Below are positions 1 to 6,419 of a stretch of 15,684 bases of DNA, one piece after another (the first letter of the stretch is position 1; every line of letters begins with the position of its first letter). The notes beneath the pieces are model-generated. The model was not told where the DNA came from. It did not search any database and was given only the letters and a program-made list of their open reading frames with translations. A program made the position numbers and the translations under genes. Source of the stretch: RGIG5472 sp051867615 (GTDB lineage: Bacteria > Bacillota > Clostridia > Oscillospirales > Oscillospiraceae); assembly GCA_051867615.1 (NCBI GenBank), contig JBJDYU010000026.1, positions 1 through 15,684 of the forward strand. The letters are read 5' to 3'.

Positions 1-27
1 GTATAAAGCCCTTATAGGGCTTACTCA

Positions 28-52
28 AGCCTCCGGCTTAGCCGGAGGTTTT
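28..52 (+). terminator. Rho-independent terminator of a gene off the left edge
   Basis: An 8-bp perfect stem (30-37 with 41-48, loop TTA) is followed by TTTT at 49-52. The U-run is on the plus strand, so it most likely ends a plus-strand gene left of the window that converges on coaW. A second small hairpin at about 4-20 (AAGCCC/GGGCTT) could help end the minus-strand coaW transcript. Confidence 0.6.
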
Positions 53-64
53 GACGATTTAAAT

Positions 65-904
65 TCAGACCGGAGTGCCGCCGCCCTTGAGGCTGGACAG
101 CGCCGCGCCGATGGCGGGGGCGAAGATGGCGTTTTCCGGGATGATGATCTCGATGCCGTACAGCTGCGCCACACTGGCCATCAGCTCCGGACACTGGCGC
201 AGGGCGGTCAGGGAGCCGGTGAGGATGACGGTCTTGGTGTCGCAGCCGAGGGTGGCGAAATAAGAGGTGGTGCCGATGACCTGCAGCACCATGTTGGCCA
301 CGCCCATGGCCAGGTCGGCGGGACTCGCGTCATCCGCCACGTTGCCGAAGTTCGCGGCGGTGACGTCGGAGTTCAGGGAGAAATTGGCGTCACGGCTCAG
401 ATCGCCCACGGTGAGGTCGATGCGGCTGATGTCGCCGTCGTCCACCAGCTTCTGGATCTGCTGCATACTGTGAGCCCCGGTGAGCAGGGAGCAAAGCCCG
501 GACAGGGTGCCGCCGCCCACGCCGCTGCCGCCGATGTGCCGGATCTCCGTGGGAGAGGCCCAGACAAAGGCTGTGCCGGTACCCATGCTGACTACCACGG
601 CCTTCTCCTTCCCGGACAGGGAAAGCCCGCCGCAGCCGATGGCGTCGAATTCCGGCACCTTCTCCGTGGGGATGCCGTAGATGGGACTGCTGACATAGCT
701 GGCGCCCACGCCGGTCAGGACCACGCGCCTGACGTCCGAGAGCGAGAGCTGGTTGCTGCTGAGATAGTTGCCCACCGCGCCGTACAGGCTCGTGAGCTGG
801 TCGTTGGCCTTCACCTGCAGGGCCGAGAGCAGGGAGGCGTCCTCCCTGAGCCCCACGATCTTCGTGGTGGAGCCGCCGATGTCCACGCCGAGAATGATAC
901 CCAT
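65..904 (-). CDS. coaW: Type II pantothenate kinase
   Basis: The protein (279 aa) phosphorylates pantothenate with ATP, the first step of coenzyme A synthesis in the cytosol. It has the ASKHA fold of type II PanK: the phosphate-1 loop DIGGSTTK at residues 8-15, the probable catalytic glutamate in PEFDAIG (E85), SMGTGTAF around 106-113, a glycine-rich GGSGVGGGTLSGL at 125-137, and a C-terminal adenosine-loop region. The length fits the bacterial (Staphylococcus-like) enzymes. The ATG at 904 has GGAGGAAGC just upstream, and a consensus promoter lies 80-105 bp further upstream. It is divergent from pncB. Staphylococcal type II enzymes are known to resist CoA feedback; whether this one does cannot be read from sequence. 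Confidence 0.9.
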   Translation of the reverse strand: MGIILGVDIGGSTTKIVGLREDASLLSALQVKANDQLTSLYGAVGNYLSSNQLSLSDVRRVVLTGVGASYVSSPIYGIPTEKVPEFDAIGCGGLSLSGKEKAVVVSMGTGTAFVWASPTEIRHIGGSGVGGGTLSGLCSLLTGAHSMQQIQKLVDDGDISRIDLTVGDLSRDANFSLNSDVTAANFGNVADDASPADLAMGVANMVLQVIGTTSYFATLGCDTKTVILTGSLTALRQCPELMASVAQLYGIEIIIPENAIFAPAIGAALSSLKGGGTPV

Positions 905-981
905 TGCTTCCTCCGTTTTCCGCGCGCGGTTAGCCCGCGCCCGCAGCCGGGCCGCGCCCGCAGGATTGATAGAACGAGACT

Positions 982-1010
982 ATCATAATCGGTTCGGAAA
1001 GAGATGTCAA
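982..1010 (-). promoter_or_regulatory. Sigma-A-like promoter of coaW
   Basis: On the minus strand the -35 box TTGACA (1005-1010) and the -10 box TATGAT (982-987) are separated by exactly 17 nt. This is near consensus. It gives a 5' leader of about 70 nt that is very GC-rich (905-960). No known riboswitch was recognised in the leader. Confidence 0.75.
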
Positions 1011-1036
1011 TAAAGGAGAGAAAATCCATAAAGACG

Positions 1037-1065
1037 TTGCGTTTGCTGAAAAAGTGGGCTATACT
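1037..1065 (+). promoter_or_regulatory. Sigma-A-like promoter of pncB
   Basis: On the plus strand the -35 box TTGCGT (1037-1042) and the -10 box TATACT (1060-1065) are separated by 17 nt. It faces away from the coaW promoter; the two -35 boxes are 26 bp apart, so a regulator bound between them could affect both genes. The pncB leader would be about 80 nt. Confidence 0.65.
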
Positions 1066-1154
1066 AATCTGTACCGGAGAGGTTTGACCGGCAACAAAGA
1101 TCAAAATCACCGCTGCTGGAAAAAAGGCGGCGGCCATCAGAAAAGGAAACTGTC

Positions 1155-2603
1155 ATGAACACCGACAAAAAGATGAACCTGAGTATGCTCTGCGATTTCT
1201 ACGAGCTGACCATGGGAAACGGCTATTTCCAGAACGGATATAAGGACCGCGTCACGTATTTCGACGCGTTCTTCCGCTCGGTGCCGGACAAGGGCGGCTT
1301 CGCGATCTCCGCGGGGCTGGATCAGCTCATCGACTATATCCAGAACCTGCACTTCGACGAGGAGGACATCGAGTATCTCCGCGGCCGGGGCGTTTTCTCC
1401 GAGGCGTTTCTGGACTACCTGAGAAATTTCCGCTTCACCGGCGACATTTACGCCATGCCGGACGGCACGCCCATCTTCCCCCGGGAGCCTGTCTTCACCG
1501 TCCGCGCCAAGGCCATCGAGGCCCAGCTCATTGAGACCTACCTGCTGCTGGTCTTCAACCACCAGAGCCTCATCGCCACCAAGGCCAACCGCATCTGCCG
1601 CGCGGCGGACGGGCGGGCCGTGATGGAGTTCGGCTCCCGCCGGGCCCAGGGCGTTTCCGCCGCGGTGGACGGCGCCAAGGCGGCCTACATCGGCGGCTGC
1701 ATGGGCACCGCCTGCGTGCTGACGGATGAGCTCTACGGCGTGCCCGCCGTGGGCACCATGGCCCACTCCTGGGTGCAGATGTTCGACACGGAGTACGACG
1801 CCTTCAAGACCTACTGCGAGCTGTATCCCGGCAACGCCGTGCTGCTGGTGGATACGTATAACACCTTGAAAAGCGGCGTGCCCAACGCCATCCGCGCCTT
1901 CAACGAGGTGCTGAAGCCCAAGGGCATCACCAAGTGCGGCATTCGCCTGGACAGCGGCGACATCGCCTATCTCTCCCGCAAGGCCCGGCAGATGCTGGAC
2001 GAGGCGGGCTGGACGGAATGTACCATCACCGCCTCCAACTCCCTGGACGAGCGGCTCATCACCGACCTGCTGCAGGAGGGCGCGAAAATCGACGGCTTCG
2101 GCGTGGGCGAACGGCTCATCACCGCCAAGAGCGACCCCGTGTTCGGCGGCGTGTACAAGCTGGCGGCGGTGGAGACGGAGGACGGCCGGATCATCCCCAA
2201 GATCAAGATCAGCGAAAACGTGGCCAAGATCACCATTCCCCACTTCAAGAAGGTCTACCGCTTCTACGGCCGGGACACCGGCAAGGCCATCGCGGACTAC
2301 ATCGCCCTGCATGACGAGACGGTGGACGACAGCGGGACGCTGACCATTTTCGACCCCAACGCCACCTGGAAGCGCAAGGAAGTGTACAACTTCGAGGCGC
2401 GGGAGCTGCAGATCCCCATCTTCCTCGGCGGCAAGCTGGTCTACCAGCGGCCCACGCTGCAGCAGTCCAAGGAGTACTGCGCCCAGCAGGTGGATACCCT
2501 CTGGGACGAGGTCAAGCGCTTCGACAACCCCCACAGCTACTATGTGGACCTGTCGGAAAAGCTCTGGAACGTACAGCAGAAGCTGCTGCATCAAAACGAC
2601 TGA
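1155..2603 (+). CDS. pncB: Nicotinate phosphoribosyltransferase
   Basis: The protein (482 aa) joins nicotinate to PRPP, giving nicotinate mononucleotide, the entry step of the Preiss-Handler NAD salvage route; it acts in the cytosol. The start matches the family (MLCDFYELTMGNGYF, residues 11-25). FGSRRAQG near 159-166, TMAHSW with the likely phosphorylated histidine H204, DTYNTLKSGVPNAI near 233-246 and RLDSGD at 264-269 are the family's PRPP and nicotinate binding segments. Length is normal and nothing is missing. The ATG follows AAAAGGAAACTGTC, a moderate ribosome-binding site. It has its own promoter and is 69 nt upstream of cls, with a stem-loop between them. Confidence 0.95.
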   Translation: MNTDKKMNLSMLCDFYELTMGNGYFQNGYKDRVTYFDAFFRSVPDKGGFAISAGLDQLIDYIQNLHFDEEDIEYLRGRGVFSEAFLDYLRNFRFTGDIYAMPDGTPIFPREPVFTVRAKAIEAQLIETYLLLVFNHQSLIATKANRICRAADGRAVMEFGSRRAQGVSAAVDGAKAAYIGGCMGTACVLTDELYGVPAVGTMAHSWVQMFDTEYDAFKTYCELYPGNAVLLVDTYNTLKSGVPNAIRAFNEVLKPKGITKCGIRLDSGDIAYLSRKARQMLDEAGWTECTITASNSLDERLITDLLQEGAKIDGFGVGERLITAKSDPVFGGVYKLAAVETEDGRIIPKIKISENVAKITIPHFKKVYRFYGRDTGKAIADYIALHDETVDDSGTLTIFDPNATWKRKEVYNFEARELQIPIFLGGKLVYQRPTLQQSKEYCAQQVDTLWDEVKRFDNPHSYYVDLSEKLWNVQQKLLHQND

Positions 2604-2612
2604 CCCTGATTC

Positions 2613-2643
2613 GTCCCCCGACGGGCCGCGCCTGTCGGGGGAC
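2613..2643 (+). other. Intercistronic stem-loop, pncB-cls
   Basis: A perfect 10-bp GC-rich stem (2613-2622 with 2634-2643) encloses an 11-nt loop. No U-run follows, so it is not a standard intrinsic terminator. It may stabilise the pncB 3' end or reduce read-through into cls. Confidence 0.5.
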
Positions 2644-2672
2644 GGCCTCTATACCGGGAAAGGAGGCATGGT

Positions 2673-4229
2673 ATGAGAAAGGTACATAAGGCCCTCAACG
2701 CCGAGCGGAACGTCTCGGCGGCCCTGCGCATCGTCATGGTGCTGCTGACGCTGGTGATGCATATCGCGGTGCTGTTGCTGCTGGCTCTCTTTTTGCAGCA
2801 GTACGCCTCCGTTATCTATATGCTCATCGAGGTGGCGGCCATGGTCTGCGCCCTGCGCATCTATAACCGGAACGAGAGCGCCAACTATAAGCTCCTGTGG
2901 ATCCTGATCATCGCCGCAGCCCCCGTGGCGGCCATGATCCTCTATGTTTTGCTGGGCTCCACGGATCAGCGGCAGAGGCAGGGCCTCATGGACAATCCGC
3001 CCCCGCCGGCGCTGCAAAGCCAGCGGATACGCAGCGAGAACAACCTCCGCCGCCTGCGCAAGGAGCAGCCCGCCTGGAGCCGTCTGGCGGCGTACCTGCA
3101 GAAGAAGGACTTCCTGCTTTACAGCGGCACGGAAGCCCAGTACTTCTCCTCGGGGGAGGCGTATTTCGAGGACCTGCTCGAGCGGCTGGAGCAGGCGGAG
3201 CGCTTCATCTTTCTGGAGTATTTCATCGTGGCGGAGGGACAGCTCTGGGACCGGGTCTTTTCCGCGCTGCGCCGGCGCGCCGCCGCGGGCGTGGAGGTCA
3301 AGCTGCTGTTCGACGATTTCGGCAACATCACCCGCTTCAGCGGCCGGATGCTGGCGGAGGTACGGCAGGCCGGCATCGAGGTGGAGGTATTCAATCCCGT
3401 GCACCGCTACATAAACCGCCTGTACTTCAACTACCGCGACCACCGGAAGATCGCCGTGATAGACGGCGAATGGGCCTATACCGGCGGCGTCAACATCGCC
3501 GACGAGTATGCGAACCTCATCGTCCGCTTCGGGCACTGGAAGGACAGTGCTGTGCGCCTGCACGGTGACGCCGTATGGGGGCCTACCCGGCGCTTTATCC
3601 AGATGTGGGAGCGGCTGGGCGGCGAGCTGCGTCAGGAGCTGGACTACTACCGCCCGCTGGAGGAGGCGGAGAACGGACAGGGCTACTGCCAGTTTCTCAC
3701 CGACGGGCCGGAGAACAACCCCGACAACCCGGCGGAGTCGGCATATTTGCAGCTCATGGGCTCCGCCCGGCACTTTCTCTATATCACCACGCCCTATCTC
3801 GCGGTGGAGGACTACCTGATCAACGCCCTCTGCTGCGCCGCCGAGGGCGGCGTAGACGTGCGGCTCATGCTGCCGGGCGTGCCGGATAAAAAGTATGTGT
3901 ACTATGTCACCGGCTCCAATTATGAGGAGCTGCTGCGCCACGGCGTCCGCATTTACGAGTATACTCCCGGCTTTCTCCACGCCAAGAGCGTCATGGTGGA
4001 CCGGGAGGTGGCACTGGTGGGTTCGGTGAACATGGACTACCGCAGCTTCCAGCTCCACTATGAGGACGCCGCGCTGCTGTACGGCTCTCCCGTGGTGGAG
4101 GAGCTGCTGCGCGACATGGACGACATCATGGAGGCCAGCCGGGAGGTCACGCTGGAGAGCTGGCGGAAACGGAGCTGGTTCCGCCGGGTTCTGGAGCAGG
4201 TGCTGCGCCCCTTCGCCATCTGGATGTGA
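2673..4229 (+). CDS. cls: Cardiolipin synthase, phospholipase D superfamily
   Basis: The protein (518 aa) makes cardiolipin from two phosphatidylglycerol molecules at the membrane. The N-terminus has hydrophobic stretches at about 22-60 and 73-93 that anchor it, followed by the PLDNc-type linker. Two HKD motifs are intact: H257-x-K259-x4-D264 followed by YTGGVNIADEY, and H436-x-K438-x4-D443 followed by VGSVNMDYRSF. These are the catalytic residues of bacterial Cls. Length matches ClsA-type enzymes of Firmicutes. The start at 2673 has AGGAGG six bases upstream. It is 67 nt ahead of the nitroreductase gene on the same strand and is probably cotranscribed with pncB and/or that gene. Confidence 0.93.
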   Translation: MRKVHKALNAERNVSAALRIVMVLLTLVMHIAVLLLLALFLQQYASVIYMLIEVAAMVCALRIYNRNESANYKLLWILIIAAAPVAAMILYVLLGSTDQRQRQGLMDNPPPPALQSQRIRSENNLRRLRKEQPAWSRLAAYLQKKDFLLYSGTEAQYFSSGEAYFEDLLERLEQAERFIFLEYFIVAEGQLWDRVFSALRRRAAAGVEVKLLFDDFGNITRFSGRMLAEVRQAGIEVEVFNPVHRYINRLYFNYRDHRKIAVIDGEWAYTGGVNIADEYANLIVRFGHWKDSAVRLHGDAVWGPTRRFIQMWERLGGELRQELDYYRPLEEAENGQGYCQFLTDGPENNPDNPAESAYLQLMGSARHFLYITTPYLAVEDYLINALCCAAEGGVDVRLMLPGVPDKKYVYYVTGSNYEELLRHGVRIYEYTPGFLHAKSVMVDREVALVGSVNMDYRSFQLHYEDAALLYGSPVVEELLRDMDDIMEASREVTLESWRKRSWFRRVLEQVLRPFAIWM

Positions 4230-4296
4230 GACGCGGCGGGCGTTTTTCCCCTACATATTATTTAGAAACAATACATCACTTGGGAGGTATATAGCT

Positions 4297-4845
4297 ATGG
4301 ACTTTATGACGATGATGCAAAAGCGGCGGAGCTGCCGGGCCTATGAGGCGAGGCCCGTGGCTCGGGAGAACCTGCTGCGGATCGTGGAGGCGGGACGGCT
4401 GACGCCCAGCGCCTGCAATTCCCAGCCCTGGCGGTTCATCGTGGTGGACGAACCGGAGGCAACGGAGAAGTTCCGCGACGCTCTGGTGACGGAGGACGGC
4501 GTTTGCTTCTGCAAGTGGCGCCAGCAGGTGCCGGCCTTTATCGCGCTCTGCGAGCAGGAGACGAAGATCATCTCCCGCATCGCCCAGCACTACGGGACGA
4601 ACCAGCGCTACGCCCAGGGGGATATCGGCGCCGCCGCCATGAATATGTGCCACGAGGCCATGGAGCTGGGGCTTGCGACCTGCATTCTGGGCGTGATCGA
4701 CCAGAAGAAGATGGAGCGCCATTTCGGTGTCCCCGAAGGCTGCGTGGTGCGGATGGGCATTGCCGTGGGCTACGCCGCTCCCGCGCCGGAGGCGGAAAAA
4801 GTCCGCAAGCCTTTGGAGGAGGTCTGCAGCTTCAACCACTGGTAA
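4297..4845 (+). CDS. Small nitroreductase-family flavoprotein
   Basis: The protein (182 aa) is a single-domain nitroreductase-fold protein, expected to bind FMN and reduce a substrate with NAD(P)H; the substrate is unknown. The N-terminal RRSCRAY (residues 8-14) and the TPSACNSQPW segment (about 38-47) are the usual FMN-phosphate and isoalloxazine contacts. GDIGAAAMNMCHEAMELGLAT around 109-129 is the second conserved helix. The open frame continues upstream into cls, but the ATG at 4297 has GGGAGG nine bases before it and aligns with the family start, so I chose it. A strong terminator follows 22 nt after the stop. Members of this short group often act as quinone or nitroaromatic reductases in vitro. 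Confidence 0.88.
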   Translation: MDFMTMMQKRRSCRAYEARPVARENLLRIVEAGRLTPSACNSQPWRFIVVDEPEATEKFRDALVTEDGVCFCKWRQQVPAFIALCEQETKIISRIAQHYGTNQRYAQGDIGAAAMNMCHEAMELGLATCILGVIDQKKMERHFGVPEGCVVRMGIAVGYAAPAPEAEKVRKPLEEVCSFNHW

Positions 4846-4867
4846 GCAGGCGGACAGTAAAAAACAG

Positions 4868-4901
4868 GGCGGGAGCGTCTGAAAAGACGCTCCCGCCTTT
4901 T
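4868..4901 (+). terminator. Rho-independent terminator after nitroreductase gene
   Basis: A perfect 13-bp GC-rich stem (4868-4880 with 4885-4897) with a GAAA tetraloop is followed by TTTT. It closes the plus-strand pncB-cls-nitroreductase run. Confidence 0.9.
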
Positions 4902-4948
4902 GCCTGTAAGCCCGGGGATAGGCCGGGAGTTTCGGCGCATCATAGTAT

Positions 4949-4991
4949 AAAAAGCCCGGAGGGCGTTCCCAAAAAAGGGGACGCCCTCCGG
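4949..4991 (-). terminator. Rho-independent terminator of the small-protein unit
   Basis: A 15-bp stem with one G-U pair (4956-4970 with 4977-4991) has a 6-nt loop. The minus-strand U-run corresponds to the A's at 4949-4953. It ends transcription from the 60-aa and 50-aa genes and faces the nitroreductase terminator. Confidence 0.88.
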
Positions 4992-5024
4992 AGCGTCAGG
5001 GGACAGGGAAGGTTCCGGGCGCGG

Positions 5025-5207
5025 TCACTTCCGGTCGGACAGCTCACTCACCAGAGCCTGCATCTCGTCTTTGGACGACGCAGCCCGGGCCCGCTGCAGG
5101 TATACGGCCATCTGGGACTCCGGGAGAGTGGAGAATTGCCGCATGGCCGCCGGGTCCTGCGCCAGCGCAAAACCAAAGCCCAGGGGGATATCGGTTCCTT
5201 TTTCCAT
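5025..5207 (-). CDS. Small conserved hypothetical protein (60 aa)
   Basis: The product has 60 residues. The ATG at 5207 is preceded on the minus strand by GAGGTG six bases away. An open frame continues further upstream but has the Arg/Ser/Thr-rich look of an out-of-frame reading of the neighbouring gene. The sequence opens MEKGTDIPLGFGFALAQDPA and then forms a predicted helix pair with two alternating hydrophobic stretches. I recall similar clostridial small proteins with a GFGxALAxxxxAM core, ending in a helix rich in SSKxEMxxLV. Their function is not known to me. It is the last gene before the terminator, 31 nt after the 50-aa gene. No signal peptide or Cys is seen. Confidence 0.75.
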   Translation of the reverse strand: MEKGTDIPLGFGFALAQDPAAMRQFSTLPESQMAVYLQRARAASSKDEMQALVSELSDRK

Positions 5208-5238
5208 TTTTCGCACCTCAGTCGATGTTTTCGCGGTT

Positions 5239-5391
5239 TTACAGGTCTTCCAGGTCCGCGGCCGGGATGTCGTTTTCCAGGTTGTCCCGGGCGAGGTCGT
5301 TGTCGATGACGGGATAGACCTCGGGAATGGGCTTTTCGTTTTTGCCGGGCTTCTTGTCCGGTTCATAGGGTTCCTTGCGGTAACCGTTCAT
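5239..5391 (-). CDS. Very small acidic/proline-rich protein (50 aa)
   Basis: The frame on the minus strand from 5391 to 5239 is easily missed because it is short. It encodes 50 residues starting MNGYRKEPYEPDKKPGKNEK and ending in a D/E/N/L-rich tail (DNLENDIPAADLEDL). GAGGTG lies six bases before the ATG. Codon choice is strongly GC3-rich like the neighbours, and the stop lies 31 nt before the next start. The charged, proline-containing composition suggests a mostly disordered peptide. No homologue is recognised. It shares a terminator-bounded unit with the 60-aa gene. Confidence 0.65.
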   Translation of the reverse strand: MNGYRKEPYEPDKKPGKNEKPIPEVYPVIDNDLARDNLENDIPAADLEDL

Positions 5392-5463
5392 CCAAATCAC
5401 CTCGCAGGTAGCTTCCCCGAAGCCTGACGGATTATGCGGGATTCCGGCGGCGGAAAAAACTGC

Positions 5464-5498
5464 AAAAAAAGCGGGCGGGCCTCTCGCGGCTCGCCCGC
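5464..5498 (-). terminator. Rho-independent terminator after the 111-aa gene
   Basis: On the minus strand a 7-bp GC stem, one A/C mismatch and three further pairs (5471-5498) are followed by seven U's (5464-5470). It separates the 111-aa gene from the 50-aa/60-aa pair, so the four small genes form two units. Confidence 0.8.
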
Positions 5499-5514
5499 AG
5501 CGTCCGGGTACGCG

Positions 5515-5850
5515 TCATTGATCGCATTGAAAAGGACAGCGGTCCGCCGCCTGGGCCCGCAGCTCCTGGATCAGGGCCAGTTCCGCCTCCAGTGTCTGAG
5601 ACAGCGCCTGCTCCATGGCCTCGCTGCCGCTGAGAAGACTGCGGAGATCGCCGGCGCAGGAAACGGTCTTAAGAAGCTGCCCGGCTTCCTCTGTGAGCAG
5701 CTGGGCCGCGGCATACCCCTGCGCCGCCGCGCGGCGTATGGCCTGCTCATACGCATGGGGACAGTCCTTCCGGCGGCAGGTCCGGCAGCTCACCCAGGGC
5801 GGGCGGCCGCCCTCGTCCGGGCCAGACCACTGCGAAATCTGAGAACTCAT
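5515..5850 (-). CDS. Cys-containing small hypothetical protein (111 aa)
   Basis: The product has 111 residues. The N-terminus carries WVSCRTCRRKDCPH (C22, C25, C30, H32), which could bind a metal. The middle is a long alanine/leucine-rich amphipathic helical region (about 33-100), and the C-terminus is RCPFQCDQ with two more cysteines. The ATG at 5850 has AGGAGG twelve bases upstream, slightly far. It lies 63 nt after the 106-aa gene, with a 13-bp hairpin between, and ends at a terminator. I do not recognise the family. The Cys pattern and its neighbours fit, but do not prove, a spore-coat or spore-surface protein. Confidence 0.65.
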   Translation of the reverse strand: MSSQISQWSGPDEGGRPPWVSCRTCRRKDCPHAYEQAIRRAAAQGYAAAQLLTEEAGQLLKTVSCAGDLRSLLSGSEAMEQALSQTLEAELALIQELRAQAADRCPFQCDQ

Positions 5851-5876
5851 GGGATCGCTCGCCTCCTCTCGGCAGC

Positions 5877-5905
5877 GCGGACCGGGAGCAAAGCTCCCGA
5901 TCCGC
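5877..5905 (-). other. Intercistronic hairpin between two small genes
   Basis: A 13-bp stem (5877-5889 with 5893-5905, one G-U pair on the minus-strand RNA) has a 3-nt loop. It sits 8 nt after the stop of the 106-aa gene and 26 nt before the next ATG. With no U-run, an mRNA-stability or processing role is more likely than termination. Confidence 0.5.
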
Positions 5906-5913
5906 CGCCGGTT

Positions 5914-6234
5914 TTATGCATGGCAGGGAGAATGATCCCCGTGGCAGGGCGTATCCGGGCAGAGGCAGTCACGGAACAGGTCCAGCTTCAGCTGCAGCGC
6001 CAGCTCCAGACGGGTCACGGCGGCGAGCACGCGCTCCACGCTGTCGTCGATCCTGACCAGATCGTCCACGTCGGTGTCGCACATCTCCGCGGTCTTTTCG
6101 ATCTTCTTATGCTCAGCCTCCAGGATGCGGGCCAGAGCCTCCTGCTGCTCCGCCACGGCCTTGATCAGGTCGGTGATGGCGTCGCAGCGGTTGTCGTTAC
6201 GATGATGGGAAGATAAGGTCTGAACGCTTTCCAT
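5914..6234 (-). CDS. Helical protein with Cys/His-rich tail, possible spore-surface protein
   Basis: The product has 106 residues from the ATG at 6234. A GTG at 6279 is also open, but it has no ribosome-binding site and would fall at the transcription start of the promoter-like element at 6285-6292. The core is two helices: an Ala/Glu-rich one around AITDLIKAVAEQQEALARIL (residues 19-38), then DSVERVLAAVTRLELALQLK. The tail is CLCPDTPCHGDHSPCHA, with Cys and His alternating. I recall the helical pattern (LIxSVALxExALxxILNAE ... SVEKxxxAxxRLExxLQxKL) from many uncharacterised Clostridia proteins near spore-coat or exosporium genes. The spore link is inference; the gene call is firm. Confidence 0.7.
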   Translation of the reverse strand: MESVQTLSSHHRNDNRCDAITDLIKAVAEQQEALARILEAEHKKIEKTAEMCDTDVDDLVRIDDSVERVLAAVTRLELALQLKLDLFRDCLCPDTPCHGDHSPCHA

Positions 6235-6284
6235 AAATAGAATGATCGTCCTCTCATTGATGATGGTGCCATACGGCACAGTCC

Positions 6285-6292
6285 ATTCTATG
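6285..6292 (-). promoter_or_regulatory. Possible SigE/SigK-type -10 element
   Basis: The minus strand reads CATAGAAT, matching the CATAnnnT core of mother-cell sporulation sigma factors. It lies 51 nt upstream of the ATG of the putative spore-surface protein, and no sigma-A promoter is evident there. No convincing -35 element is seen at the right spacing, so confidence is low. Confidence 0.3.
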
Positions 6293-6370
6293 CGCCGCCG
6301 CGGAGCCTGACACGGTGAAAATTCCCCCCGTCTGTGGGCGGAGCGCTGCGTCGAAGTCCCTTAAGACGGC

Positions 6371-6403
6371 AAAAAAACCGCCGGAAGCGGTACGCTTCCG
6401 GCG
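6371..6403 (-). terminator. Rho-independent terminator of the SCIFF/decarboxylase operon
   Basis: A perfect 11-bp stem (6379-6389 with 6393-6403) has a 3-nt loop and, on the minus strand, seven U's (6371-6377). It follows the decarboxylase stop by 16 nt. Confidence 0.9.
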
Positions 6404-6419
6404 ATTTTAAAATTTGATT

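Noticed and set aside
905..1154. NAD- or CoA-related riboswitch in the coaW/pncB leaders
   Set aside because: The coaW leader is GC-rich and can fold, but neither leader shows a conserved aptamer pattern that I can recognise.
1137..2594. 485-aa minus-strand open frame opposite pncB
   Set aside because: It mirrors pncB codon by codon, is rich in Val/His/Leu/Ala/Gly, has no recognisable domain, and lies opposite a clearly identified enzyme; it is a high-GC antisense shadow.
2649..4058. 469-aa minus-strand open frame opposite cls
   Set aside because: It is an antisense shadow of an intact cardiolipin synthase with both HKD motifs; its own translation has no family features.
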